The position numbers were made by a program, and so were the translations under genes. From an uncultured Lachnospiraceae bacterium (GTDB lineage: Bacteria > Bacillota > Clostridia > Lachnospirales > Lachnospiraceae): a stretch of 64,000 nt of DNA. Shown here in pieces: positions 16,731 to 25,690 of the stretch. Location of the stretch: the NCBI GenBank assembly GCA_910589195.1, contig CAJUTC010000002.1, forward strand, positions 91,891 through 155,890. Direction: 5' to 3'. The notes below the pieces were generated by a model. That model was not told the DNA's origin and did no database searches. It saw nothing but the letters and a program-made list of their open reading frames with translations. Numbering within the stretch: the first letter of the stretch is position 1; each line of letters opens with the position of its first letter.

Positions 16731-17738
16731 ATGAGTGAATTTACAAATAAAAATATCTGGGTATTTATCGAAACCGACCAGGGAAAAGCAAAAAGCGTAG
16801 GATTAGAGCTGCTAAATCCGGGGCGTATGCTAGCGGAGAAATCTGGCGAAAAGCTAGTTGCGGTTGTATTAGGCAAAGATAATGGGGAAGCCATTAGCCA
16901 AGTGCGGCAATTTGGCCCTGATGAAATCATCAGCGTAGAAGGGGCGGAATATGAAACGTACAGTTTTGACGCATACACCTATGCCATGACAGTATTGGTG
17001 GAAAAATATTCTCCTTCGGCTATTTTAATCGGCGCGACCAATAACGGAAGGGATTTCGGCCCCAGGCTGTCTTGCCGGTTAAAAACGGGACTTACAGCGG
17101 ACTGTACCAGCCTGGATTATGACGAGGAAAGTAAAAATGTAGCCTGGACCAGGCCTGCTTTTGGGGGAAACCTGATGGCTGTTATTATGTGTCCCAATAC
17201 CCGCCCCCAGATCGGTACGGTGCGTCCGGGAGTATTTAAGAAGCTTCCGGTTGAGGGAGCCGGGGAAGCATCTGTAATCAAAGAGGCTATCACTGTGCCG
17301 GCAGATAACATCCGCACAAAATTAATTGAATCCATACGGGAGGCAGCAGCAGGGGTTTTGAACTTGGAGGACGCGGAGATTATCGTGTCTGGAGGACGCG
17401 GGATGGGCGGCCCAGAGAACTTTAAGATTTTGGAAGACCTGGCAGAAGTGCTGAAGGGGGCGGTAGGCGCTTCTAGGGCGGCTGTGGATGCCGGATGGAT
17501 CGGACATGCCCATCAGGTTGGGCAGACCGGAAAAACAGTAGGCCCCAAGCTTTATATTGCCTGCGGGATTTCAGGCGCAATTCAGCATTTAGCTGGTATG
17601 TCAGGATCAGACTGCATTGTGGCCATTAATAAGGATCCGGAAGCGCCGATTTTTAAGGCTGCGGATTATGGGATCGTAGGCAACCTGTTTGAGGTGCTTC
17701 CGGTGCTGACAGAAGAGATTAAAAAATTAAAAGCTTAA
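16731..17738 (+). CDS. etfA: electron transfer flavoprotein alpha subunit
   Basis: A 335-residue EtfA/FixB protein. The C-terminal FAD domain shows SGGRGMGGPENF, then VGQTGKTVGPKLYIACG and SGAIQHLAGM, all hallmarks of the family. The start at 16731 is used because GAGAGGTG lies 8 bases before; a TTG six codons earlier overlaps the etfB stop and is less likely. It forms an operon with the hydratase at 15088 and etfB. It converges with the PucR-type gene, whose stop lies only 18 bp away, with no clear terminator between. Confidence 0.95.
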   Translation: MSEFTNKNIWVFIETDQGKAKSVGLELLNPGRMLAEKSGEKLVAVVLGKDNGEAISQVRQFGPDEIISVEGAEYETYSFDAYTYAMTVLVEKYSPSAILIGATNNGRDFGPRLSCRLKTGLTADCTSLDYDEESKNVAWTRPAFGGNLMAVIMCPNTRPQIGTVRPGVFKKLPVEGAGEASVIKEAITVPADNIRTKLIESIREAAAGVLNLEDAEIIVSGGRGMGGPENFKILEDLAEVLKGAVGASRAAVDAGWIGHAHQVGQTGKTVGPKLYIACGISGAIQHLAGMSGSDCIVAINKDPEAPIFKAADYGIVGNLFEVLPVLTEEIKKLKA

Positions 17739-17756
17739 AATTGGGTTGTTTTTAAG

Positions 17757-19376
17757 CTACTCAAAAAAGCTTATGGCTCCGTTTGAATGATCCTCTGTGA
17801 TTTGAAATGGCTGGATGTGCCCGGCCTGCAGCTCTAAAATTTTAAAGGAAATTAAAAGCCGCAGCCGTACATCCGGGTCATTTAAATCCAAAGCCAAAAT
17901 TTCCTGGATTTTGCCAAGGCGGTAGATCACGCTGTTCCGGTGCATATGCATGAGTTTAGCAGTAGCGGAAATGCTCCGTTCCGTTAACAGGTAATTGCGC
18001 AGCAGTGCCAGATTATCGTAGCGTTCTTCCGCCGGATTCATTAAGTATTTTAATTTTTGCACATACATATCTTCCAGGTCATACCTTTTTTTATAGTCGT
18101 CCAGCATTTCATAAACGAAATAGTGGGAATAGAAGTAAATCCTGCTTTCCGGATTCAGCATCATACCATACCGGGCTGCCGTAAGCGCCTGCTGATAGGC
18201 AATGTTCATTTTCAGCAGAGGGAAACCAGATGTGGAAAATCCGGCGTAACCCTGGCAGATTTTTAAAAGTTCTCCAAATTCCCCAAGGGATTCATTAATT
18301 TCCTCCATAACTTTTAAACTGGAGATATTGCCCTGAAGCAGCAGAAGGACGGAATTATGGTATAAAATAACCCGGAAAAAAGGGAATTTCAGGCAGGTAC
18401 GCAAGCGGTTCATAATATAATCTGCCTGGGGGAGGATAAAATTATCCCACTGGATTACAGACAGGCGGTAAGAGGCGTCTAAAGGAAGGCGCAGGGAACG
18501 GGCCCGATCCTGAAGGAAAGTTTCATCCTCCCGGGTATGGGTAATCAGATCGGACATAAAAACCTCTAAAGGGGTTAGGGTGGAAACGCTTTCTTCGTTA
18601 TTTTCCAGATAGTACCGGCTCACCTTCCGGGCGAAATAGCAAAACAATTCAAACTGTGTCTGGGTAGGCTCGTCCTTGATAAAGTATATGGTGATAAAAC
18701 CTAAAAAGATGCCGTTGTCAGCATGGTTTGACAGAACCATCAAAGGGCAGTTCATGTAGTTTGGAGGATATAAAATGGATGGGCTGGTATACTTAGTGCC
18801 GTTGGCCTGATATCCCATCCTTGCTAAATCATCGGTCATTTCCTTTGTGTAATAGCCGTTTTTTAAAATATGGTCAATCCGTTCATGGTTTGGGGCAGCA
18901 GGAAGGTTACTGCCGATTACATTATAGGAGGAATTAACCATGATCATGGCATTTTCACCAAAAAAGCGGCTTCCGATGGAAAAAATGGTCTGGTAATCCT
19001 GTTTGGATAAAATAGCCATATCCAGTTCGGCGCACCACCGCTGAATTTCATCGAAAGAGGAATAAAGCCGGTTTGCGACACAAGCCATAGAATGGTGCTC
19101 CGGGATCAGAAGGAGATTGGCGCAATCATTTTTTACATAGGTCTGGATGGCTTCTTCCGTTCCGATGCAAACGATACAGATTTGGCTAAACAGGGCAGGC
19201 TCCACAAACGATAGCTGCCCGGCGCTTCCTAGATAAAGGACTTGGCTGTCACAAGGGGGATTTCCTTCGTCTAGAAGCTGGATATACTGAAAACGGAAGC
19301 GGATTTGGGGAGGAAGGAAGGCCTGAACCTGAAACGGTTTCAGAATATCTAAAATAATACTATGTGCTAATCGCAT
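17757..19376 (-). CDS. PucR/CdaR-type transcriptional regulator (copy 2)
   Basis: A 539-residue regulator whose C-terminal HTH (LLRNYLLTERSISATAKLMH, then MHRNSVIYRLGKIQEIL) matches the one at 10802. The N-terminal half is a divergent sensory region. The start at 19376 follows GGAGG by 6 bases; an ATG 14 codons earlier lacks one. A perfect copy of the 15-bp palindrome lies 67 bp upstream, between it and the divergent acyl-CoA dehydrogenase, which is the usual layout for a regulator controlling its own promoter and its divergent target. Confidence 0.87.
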   Translation of the reverse strand: MRLAHSIILDILKPFQVQAFLPPQIRFRFQYIQLLDEGNPPCDSQVLYLGSAGQLSFVEPALFSQICIVCIGTEEAIQTYVKNDCANLLLIPEHHSMACVANRLYSSFDEIQRWCAELDMAILSKQDYQTIFSIGSRFFGENAMIMVNSSYNVIGSNLPAAPNHERIDHILKNGYYTKEMTDDLARMGYQANGTKYTSPSILYPPNYMNCPLMVLSNHADNGIFLGFITIYFIKDEPTQTQFELFCYFARKVSRYYLENNEESVSTLTPLEVFMSDLITHTREDETFLQDRARSLRLPLDASYRLSVIQWDNFILPQADYIMNRLRTCLKFPFFRVILYHNSVLLLLQGNISSLKVMEEINESLGEFGELLKICQGYAGFSTSGFPLLKMNIAYQQALTAARYGMMLNPESRIYFYSHYFVYEMLDDYKKRYDLEDMYVQKLKYLMNPAEERYDNLALLRNYLLTERSISATAKLMHMHRNSVIYRLGKIQEILALDLNDPDVRLRLLISFKILELQAGHIQPFQITEDHSNGAISFFE

Positions 19377-19442
19377 AAAAAACCTCCATATGGGATCAAG
19401 ATATTTGCCAATAATCATACCAAAAAAAAGAAAAAAATTTAA

Positions 19443-19457
19443 TGGTTATTTTAACCA
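19443..19457. promoter_or_regulatory. candidate operator, copy 3 of 4
   Basis: Exact TGGTTATTTTAACCA in the divergent interval between the PucR-type regulator (67 bp to its start) and the acyl-CoA dehydrogenase (139 bp to its start). A TATGAT preceded by TGG at about 19521 could be the -10 of the dehydrogenase gene. Confidence 0.65.
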
Positions 19458-19596
19458 CAATGACAAAACAGAAATTTTGATGTTTTTGTAACAATCAACA
19501 TGTCCCAAGGCAAGCGGATTTGGTATGATCCTTATATCAAAAGTTGCTGTAGCTTCTATGGGAGCAAAAGGAAAGCAAAAGAAAGGCGGTTATAGT

Positions 19597-20823
19597 ATGT
19601 TTGACACATCTGTGGCAGGATTAGTTTTAGCAGGCGAAGACAAAGATATTGTGGACATGGTCCACGATTTTGTGATGAAGGAAGTGCGCCCTAAGGCAGC
19701 CGAATTTGACCTAAAAGGGGAACTGGATTGGGATGCTTATAATAAGGCATTTGAAATGGGGCTGATTTGTGCCGACCTTCCGGCTGAATATGGCGGGCAA
19801 GGCTTAAGCAACGTAACGGCTGCCTGGATCCGGGAAGAATTAATGTATGGCGACGCAGGGTTTGGATTAACCTGCGGAACCAATAATTTAGGAATCAAGC
19901 CGGTACTGTTAGCCGGGACAGAAGAACAGAAAAAGTGGTGTGTTGAGATCCTCACCAGTGATAAGCCAGGAAGAGATCCACGCTGGCCGAAAAAGCGCAG
20001 CGGCTTTGCGGCCTTTGCCTTAACAGAGCCGGATGCAGGATCGGATGCAGGCGCATGCAGCACCACGGCTACCAAAGTTTTAGATGAGGAAGGCAATGTA
20101 AAAGAATACATTTTAAATGGCCGCAAGTGCTTTATCACAAATGCCTGCTATGCGGACTTTATGTGTGTGGTTGCTTCTGTTGACAGAAGCTTAGGGTATA
20201 AAGGCCTTACCATGTTCCTGTTAGATGCCCATCTTCCAGGCGTTAGCATCGGAAAGCATGAAGATAAGATGGGGATCCGTCAGTCCGCTACCTGTGATGT
20301 TATATTAGAAGATGTACATATTCCGGCATCGGCCATTATCGGAAAAGAGGGGGAAGGCTTTAAGATTGCGATGAAGACCTTGGAACAGGGCCGTGCAGGC
20401 GTGGGAAGCGGCTGTGTGGGAATTATGCGGGCCGCTAAAGATGTGGTAGTAAAATACGCGCAGGAGCGGCATACTATGGGAAAACCCATCTACAAGCAGC
20501 AGGCCATCAGCGCGAAGATTGCAGATATTGAGATTGCCATTGAAACCAGCCGTGCCATCGGAATGAAGGTGGCAGCCCTTTTGGATGCAGGAGATTCACT
20601 GGCGGCAACCTTAGGCCCCATTGCGAAATGCTACTGTTCGGATGCGTTAAACCGAGTAACCACAGAGGCAGTTCAGATTTTGGGTGGATATGGATATATG
20701 AGGGATTATCCGGTTGAGAAACTGATGCGGGATGGAAAAATATTCCAGATTTTTGAGGGTACCAATGAGATCCAAAGAGTGGTAATCAGCGGCAATGTAA
20801 TCCGCGCCAACAAGATAAAATAG
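19597..20823 (+). CDS. acyl-CoA dehydrogenase (copy 2)
   Basis: A 408-residue acyl-CoA dehydrogenase, somewhat longer than copy 1 because of an insertion with Trp, Pro and basic residues (KPGRDPRWPKKRSG) before the signature ALTEPDAGSD. The catalytic base is expected at Glu387 in IFEGTNEIQR. AAAGGCGG lies about 7 bases upstream of the chosen ATG; an in-frame ATG at 19558 has no ribosome site. It diverges from a PucR-type regulator with a shared operator, so it is probably a direct target. It is followed by the hydratase-2 gene, suggesting consecutive beta-oxidation-like steps. Confidence 0.92.
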   Translation: MFDTSVAGLVLAGEDKDIVDMVHDFVMKEVRPKAAEFDLKGELDWDAYNKAFEMGLICADLPAEYGGQGLSNVTAAWIREELMYGDAGFGLTCGTNNLGIKPVLLAGTEEQKKWCVEILTSDKPGRDPRWPKKRSGFAAFALTEPDAGSDAGACSTTATKVLDEEGNVKEYILNGRKCFITNACYADFMCVVASVDRSLGYKGLTMFLLDAHLPGVSIGKHEDKMGIRQSATCDVILEDVHIPASAIIGKEGEGFKIAMKTLEQGRAGVGSGCVGIMRAAKDVVVKYAQERHTMGKPIYKQQAISAKIADIEIAIETSRAIGMKVAALLDAGDSLAATLGPIAKCYCSDALNRVTTEAVQILGGYGYMRDYPVEKLMRDGKIFQIFEGTNEIQRVVISGNVIRANKIK

Positions 20824-20929
20824 TATTTGCGGCACGTTCTATTTTTCAAAAGGCAGGCAATCGGGAAACGTTCCCTTGTATCTGGAAAAGGGAAATCCAA
20901 ATGGTTAATTATGGCAAGGAGGGATCGGA

Positions 20930-21793
20930 ATGTTAGATGAATCCGCGGTAGGGTTATCGATAGAACAGAAATTTACGTATACATGGAGAGATTTGATTTT
21001 ATACCATTTAAGCGTAGGGGCAAAGCAGGAAGAGCTGGAATATGTTTATGAGAAAGATCTAAAAGCCATCCCTACCTTTGGCGTAATTCCATGTGCGGGA
21101 ACATTTGGAATGGAACCTTATGAGCCTCAGCCCATGATGCCCACAAAGAAAATTGAAGGGCTGCGCACCGACGGGACGCTGCACATGGATCATAAGCTGG
21201 TAATTCATAAGCCGATTCCGGTGGAAGGAACCTTTTCCATCCAAAAGGTTATCAGCGCTGTCTATGACCGTGGAGAGGGGAAAGGCGCTAAAATTAACGT
21301 GGATATTATAGCGAAAGACCAGGATGGAGATCCGGTTTTTACGAATACCATGGGATATTTAAATCGCTGGTCCGGCGGCTTTGGAGGGTCGAAAGTACCT
21401 CATAGCAAGATTGGGATTCCGGAACGTAAACCGGATGCTGTAAAACAAGATTGTTATCCGGAGAACGCACCGCTTTTGTACCGTTTAACTGGGGATACCT
21501 ATCCTCTTCATGCGGATCCCCAGTTTGCGAAAAAGTGTGGTTTTGAAAAACCTATTGTCCATGGTCTGTGCAGCCTTGGCTATGCGTGCAGGATGCTGGC
21601 TGCGCTGCTGTTTCCGGGGGAGCCGGAGCGGATGGTTTCCATCGAAACCCAGTTCAGAAGCGTTGCCATGCCAGGAGATGCCTTCACCCTACAGGTTTGG
21701 AAAGAGATGCCAGGGGAAGCGTTATTTCGCATGGTGAAGGATTTGGACGGCAAGGCCATATTAGATTACGGGAAGGTATGCTGGAAGGAATAA
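20930..21793 (+). CDS. MaoC-like enoyl-CoA hydratase 2
   Basis: A 287-residue double hot-dog protein. The C-terminal half carries the hydratase-2 motif YRLTGDTYPLHADPQFA with the catalytic Asp189 and His194, followed by PIVHGLCSLGYA. Such enzymes hydrate trans-2-enoyl-CoA to (R)-3-hydroxyacyl-CoA (or dehydrate it), opposite in stereochemistry to crotonases. AAGGAGGG lies ahead of the ATG. It follows acyl-CoA dehydrogenase copy 2 by about 106 bp and ends at a strong bidirectional terminator, so the two genes probably form one unit. Confidence 0.9.
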   Translation: MLDESAVGLSIEQKFTYTWRDLILYHLSVGAKQEELEYVYEKDLKAIPTFGVIPCAGTFGMEPYEPQPMMPTKKIEGLRTDGTLHMDHKLVIHKPIPVEGTFSIQKVISAVYDRGEGKGAKINVDIIAKDQDGDPVFTNTMGYLNRWSGGFGGSKVPHSKIGIPERKPDAVKQDCYPENAPLLYRLTGDTYPLHADPQFAKKCGFEKPIVHGLCSLGYACRMLAALLFPGEPERMVSIETQFRSVAMPGDAFTLQVWKEMPGEALFRMVKDLDGKAILDYGKVCWKE

Positions 21794-21858
21794 GAGGCGC
21801 TTTTGCGGAAAGATAAGAAAACCGGACCAGTTGGATTTTGCGGCTGTTTGGGTATCAG

Positions 21859-21893
21859 AAAAAGGTGAACGCGGGAAAGCGTTCACCTTTTTT
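21859..21893. terminator. bidirectional terminator
   Basis: GGTGAACGC pairs perfectly with GCGTTCACC around a GGGAAA loop, with A-run before and T-run after. It separates the convergent hydratase-2 gene (+) and CoA-transferase copy 3 (-). Confidence 0.9.
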
Positions 21894-21894
21894 C

Positions 21895-23130
21895 TCAACT
21901 ATGCTGCTTTACGGATCCTTCTTTTAACATATGGGAAATTTCTTCATCCCCATATCCGAGTTCTTTTAGTATGGATACGGTGTGTTCCCCTAACATAGGC
22001 CCACGTTGAAAGGCTGGCAGACCCATACGTTCACTGCGAAGGCAGCTTCTTACCAGGGTAGATTCCTGGCCGTTTTCATATTTCATTTGATAAATAAAAT
22101 CGTTTGCTTGCGCCTGTGGATCGGACAGAATGTCGTCATATCCGTATAAGATTTCGCAGCACAGGCCGGCGTCGCTGAAGAGCTGGTTCCATTCTTTAGC
22201 GGTTTTCGTTGCGAAAATTTGTTCAAACCGCTGGATAACTGGTTTACAGATTTCTACTTTGTTAAAGTTTGCACGAGTTGCATACTTTGGATCCTCTGCC
22301 ATGTCATCTGCACCTAACAGTTTGTAAAAGGTGGCGGCATCCCGGTTAAAGTTTACAATCTGGGGCATAAACCACCGTCCGTCGCTGCATTTATAAGGGG
22401 CGCCAAAGGGGCTGGAAGTTTCCCGGCGTTTTGGCATCCGGAAACCGTACTGGGATCCGGTAACTAAGATGTTGGCCAGCCATACGGCAGTCCCATAAAG
22501 GCTTAAGGATACACGGTCGCCTTTTCCGGTCCGGCGGGCGGCCAGGACAGCTGATACGGTAGCGGCCATCATGCCCATAGCGCAGGTTACATCCCCAAAT
22601 CCCATGGGCATGTAAACCGGATAGGTATCCGGGCTGTCGCCATAGACACTTTGGCTGTAGAGGAACCCGCCCCTTGCCCAGAAGGCCGTATTATCATAGC
22701 CGGGGCGGGATGCCTCTTCCCCTTTTTCCCCGTATCCGTCTAACTGGGTCATAACAAGTTTTGGAAATCGCTTTTTCAGGGAATCGTAGTCCAGACCAGA
22801 TTTTTTCAGGGCGCTGGTGCGCAGATTGGTCAGAAACACGTCTGCGTTTTCTAATAGCTTATCCATGACTGCCCGGCCTTTTTCGGTGGAAGTATCTAAG
22901 CTGATTGCCCGCTTATTAGCGTTCAGATTATCGAAAATCGGGTCAAAATCATCCTCAGCGGGAGCACCGATCCCCAAAGGCCATTTCCGGAAGTTGTCGC
23001 CTCCTTTTGTATTTTCTACCTTAATCACGTCAGCGCCCCAGTCGGCCATCATGCGGCCACAGGATGCAGAGGCAACCATTAATGATAATTCAACTACTTT
23101 TACCCCTTCAAGAGGCCTGTATTGTTCCAT
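21895..23130 (-). CDS. family III CoA-transferase (FldA/HadA-like), copy 3
   Basis: A 411-residue CoA-transferase starting MEQYRPLEGVKVVEL, with Asp180 in GFGDVT at the nucleophile position and DVFLTNLRTSALKKSGLDYD as in the other two copies. AGGAGG precedes the ATG. It is monocistronic here, divergent from the flavin reductase/GntP pair, with the fourth palindrome between them. Its stop codon abuts the shared terminator. Substrate unknown. Confidence 0.9.
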   Translation of the reverse strand: MEQYRPLEGVKVVELSLMVASASCGRMMADWGADVIKVENTKGGDNFRKWPLGIGAPAEDDFDPIFDNLNANKRAISLDTSTEKGRAVMDKLLENADVFLTNLRTSALKKSGLDYDSLKKRFPKLVMTQLDGYGEKGEEASRPGYDNTAFWARGGFLYSQSVYGDSPDTYPVYMPMGFGDVTCAMGMMAATVSAVLAARRTGKGDRVSLSLYGTAVWLANILVTGSQYGFRMPKRRETSSPFGAPYKCSDGRWFMPQIVNFNRDAATFYKLLGADDMAEDPKYATRANFNKVEICKPVIQRFEQIFATKTAKEWNQLFSDAGLCCEILYGYDDILSDPQAQANDFIYQMKYENGQESTLVRSCLRSERMGLPAFQRGPMLGEHTVSILKELGYGDEEISHMLKEGSVKQHS

Positions 23131-23451
23131 TGAATTTCCTCCTTATGCTCCGGAATGCTCCCGGCAAAAGAGTGTGATTGAACATTGCGGCAGAAGGCGG
23201 GAGGATTCCGGGTGATTGATACTGTTTTTCTTTCCTTTATCTTACAAAAAAAGCATCTGGAAATACAACGATAGGAAATACAAAAGATAGAGGCTGCAGG
23301 GTGAAAAATTGTGGTCGTTTTAACTAAGCATCTAAAAAACAGCCCGATGGCATTACCGGGATTTGTAAGTTTTAACGTTGTACCAATAGGGGCGGAAACG
23401 TATGATATCAATATGGATTCATCATTTTTACAATGCAAAGGAGAGAAGAAT
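23131..23451. other. 321-bp divergent regulatory interval
   Basis: No gene is supported. Apart from the palindrome at 23312-23326, I see only an AT-rich stretch with no clearly spaced promoter hexamers. Confidence 0.4.
23312..23326. promoter_or_regulatory. candidate operator, copy 4 of 4 (degenerate)
   Basis: TGGTCGTTTTAACTA matches TGGTTRTTTTAACCA at 13 of 15 positions. It lies 125 bp before the flavin reductase start and 181 bp from the divergent CoA-transferase start. Confidence 0.45.
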
Positions 23452-24159
23452 ATGCATTATTCGCCAGTAAATGAAGAATGCCCGTTGGCATTCAACCCGT
23501 TTAAAGCTTGCGTGGCTCCAAGGCCCATCGGCTGGATATCCACAATTAGCAGGGATGGGATTGATAATTTGGCTCCCTTCAGCCAGTTTCAGAATTTGTC
23601 CTATGATCCGCCTATGGTAATGATTGCAGTCAACCAGGGAGGAGATGAGCCGGATAATGTACACCGGAAAGATACGGTCTGGAATATTGAATCAACAGGA
23701 TGTTTTGTGTATAACGCAGTTCCATATGAGCTAAAGGATGCCATGAATATTACAGCGTCCGGGTTTGCGCCAAAGGAAGATGAATTTGAGAAAGCAGGCC
23801 TTCATAAATTGCCGTCTGTCCGTGTTCCGGCTAAGAGAGTGGAAGAGTCGCCAATCCAATTTGAGTGCGAATATATGCAGACCATCCGGATTCCGGGAAG
23901 TAAGGCAGGGGGAAAAGGGACGGTTGATTTGATTATCGGAAAAGTGGTGGAAATCCATGTAAAGGATCAGGTGCTTCTTCCCGATGGGAAACTGGACTAT
24001 AAAAAGCTGCGGCTGTTGGGAAGGGCCGGATACTGGGATTATGGGGTAATGGAAGATACCTTTTCTATGAAAGTGCCTGGAGTAAGTCAGGCACGGATGG
24101 CGGCAATGGAAGGCAGAAAGGCAAAAGAAACGGACGAGGGCTATATATGCAAAGCTTGA
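23452..24159 (+). CDS. flavin reductase-like FMN-binding protein
   Basis: A 235-residue split-barrel protein of the flavin reductase family. The N-terminal CVAPRPIGWISTISRDG and NLAPFSQFQNLSYDPPMVMI are typical FMN-binding segments. AAAGGAGAG lies before the ATG at 23452. Its end overlaps the start of the third GntP permease by 13 bp, so the two are translationally coupled. It may reduce flavin for the island's flavoenzymes or act directly on the substrate; the sequence does not decide. Confidence 0.85.
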   Translation: MHYSPVNEECPLAFNPFKACVAPRPIGWISTISRDGIDNLAPFSQFQNLSYDPPMVMIAVNQGGDEPDNVHRKDTVWNIESTGCFVYNAVPYELKDAMNITASGFAPKEDEFEKAGLHKLPSVRVPAKRVEESPIQFECEYMQTIRIPGSKAGGKGTVDLIIGKVVEIHVKDQVLLPDGKLDYKKLRLLGRAGYWDYGVMEDTFSMKVPGVSQARMAAMEGRKAKETDEGYICKA

Positions 24160-25457
24160 TTGGAATTATAGGAGGGCTTGGGATTTTCGTTCTGCTGGCA
24201 TACCGGGGTTTTAATCTGGTATTTTCGGCAGTCATCAGCAGTTGCGTTATGTTCCTTTGTTCCGGAATTGGGATTTTAGAAGGATTGAATGGGATTTACC
24301 TGCCTGGCCTGGCCTCCTTCTTAAAAAATTATTTCCTGATTTTTTTCCTTAGCGCGCTGATGGGGAAATTAATGAGTGATGGAGGCAATGCCAAACGGAT
24401 CGCATTAAGCTTATCCGATCTGATTAAAAAAAGCAAGAATCATCAGCAGTTTTTCTGTGTGCTGATGGTTCCGGTTTTCTACTTTTTTCTCTGCTATGCC
24501 GGGATTTCCGGATTTGTGGTAGTATTTACCGTTCTTCCGATTGCCAAAAATCTTTATGAGGAAACGGATACGCCCTGGTATCTGTACTGCTGCGCCGGCG
24601 CCCAAACCATCAGTGCGGCTTATCTGGCCGGTTCCCTTCAGGCTGGCAATGTATATGCTGCAGATATCTGCGGCACAGACCTGACTGCAGGCTGGCTGCT
24701 GTCAATCGTTGCGGTAGCCGTATTTTGGGCGGTATCTCTGGGTATGTTGTGGGTGGTTTTGCATCGGGCTCTGAAGCGGGGAGAAACATTCCTTCCTTCC
24801 GGTCAGGGGATTGCAAATGCCTCCTTAAATGAAGGCCTTCCGGAAGAAAAACTTCCAAAGCTCATCCCTTCGCTCCTTCCACTGGCAGCGGTCATGGGGT
24901 TAAGCACCGTATTTCAGGTACATGTGGTGGTGGCTCTGGCATTGGGATGCCTTTTGTCCATAATAATCGGAAGAAAGAATCTTCTGCCAAGACTGAAGGA
25001 GAGCTTAGAAGGAGGCATTGCTTCGGTGTACGGCCCTATTTTAAGCGTTTCGGCAACGTATGCGATTGGAGAAGTGCTAAAAAGTCTGGAGGGGTTTGCC
25101 TACATTGAGTCCACGTTTCAACGTCTTCCCGGGCTTTTAGGGGCGCCTCTTCTGGGAACAGCCATGGCGTTTATTATGGCTTCTGTGGCAGCTCCGGTTC
25201 CGGCTTTTGGCCCGCAGATGCTGGCTCATTATACTTTGGCAGGAATCAGCGCGGAAAATGCCCACAGGATGATGATGATTACATCCTTTACCAGCATCGC
25301 CCCTCATAATGCGGGAATTTCAAATGCAGCTTCTGTGCTGCGTCTTCCATATGGAAAATGTCTGAAAATGTACATGCTGTTTACGTATGTTCCCGGAATC
25401 ATTACCCTTTTGGTATGCCTTATCTGTTTAAAAGCAGGAATTATACCAGTGTACTGA
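24147..25457 (+). CDS. GntP-family permease (copy 3)
   Basis: A 436-residue polytopic membrane protein with the same opening as copies 1 and 2 (LLAYRGFNLVFSAVISSCVM) and a dozen or so hydrophobic spans. It starts inside the flavin reductase gene (13-bp overlap), indicating co-translation. It is the last gene of the CoA-ester island and presumably brings in one of its acid substrates. Confidence 0.88.
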   Translation: MQSLIGIIGGLGIFVLLAYRGFNLVFSAVISSCVMFLCSGIGILEGLNGIYLPGLASFLKNYFLIFFLSALMGKLMSDGGNAKRIALSLSDLIKKSKNHQQFFCVLMVPVFYFFLCYAGISGFVVVFTVLPIAKNLYEETDTPWYLYCCAGAQTISAAYLAGSLQAGNVYAADICGTDLTAGWLLSIVAVAVFWAVSLGMLWVVLHRALKRGETFLPSGQGIANASLNEGLPEEKLPKLIPSLLPLAAVMGLSTVFQVHVVVALALGCLLSIIIGRKNLLPRLKESLEGGIASVYGPILSVSATYAIGEVLKSLEGFAYIESTFQRLPGLLGAPLLGTAMAFIMASVAAPVPAFGPQMLAHYTLAGISAENAHRMMMITSFTSIAPHNAGISNAASVLRLPYGKCLKMYMLFTYVPGIITLLVCLICLKAGIIPVY

Positions 25458-25569
25458 CTGAATTTTATCTGGCAGCACACTACGTAAGAAACCTCCTGAT
25501 TGAACGTATGGTTTTCATTTATGGGTTGCAGAAAGAGAATTTTGTGGTATGCTTTTATGGTACCCCACG

Positions 25570-25661
25570 ATAAGGAAAGGGGCTTTGAAAGCCCAACGCT
25601 CTGCCGCTGGTCTATGGGAAAACGGGCCGCAGAGCGATATCTTCCACCCCCGTTTCCTTAT
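25570..25661 (+). ncRNA. possible structured RNA element (three-way junction)
   Basis: An outer stem ATAAGGAAA (25570-25578) / TTTCCTTAT (25653-25661) encloses two hairpins: GGGCT/AGCCC (25580-25594) and CGCTCTGC/GCAGAGCG (25597-25636). There is no T-run at its 3' side. It ends 29 bp before the acyltransferase start and could be a leader element for that operon or an independent small RNA. I match it to no known riboswitch. Confidence 0.4.
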
Positions 25662-25690
25662 AACTTCAAGAAAGCATAGGTCACAAATTT

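Noticed and set aside
4383..23130. Stickland-type fldABC/hadABC cluster
   Set aside because: The transferases fit, but no 2-hydroxyacyl-CoA dehydratase subunits or activator ATPase are encoded.
188..25457. A bile-acid 7-dehydroxylation (bai) operon
   Set aside because: BaiF-type transferases and a ligase are present, but there is no BaiE, BaiCD/BaiH-type Old-Yellow-Enzyme reductase, BaiA dehydrogenase or BaiG transporter.
188..25457. A carnitine (cai/fix) operon
   Set aside because: The gene types correspond loosely (CaiA, B, C, D, FixAB), but carriers are GntP-type rather than CaiT, fixCX are missing and the transferases are closer to FldA/HadA.
25570..25661. Hammerhead ribozyme, purine, TPP or fluoride riboswitch at the three-way junction
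   Set aside because: The invariant core bases of those RNAs (for example CTGANGA or CTGAGA) are absent.
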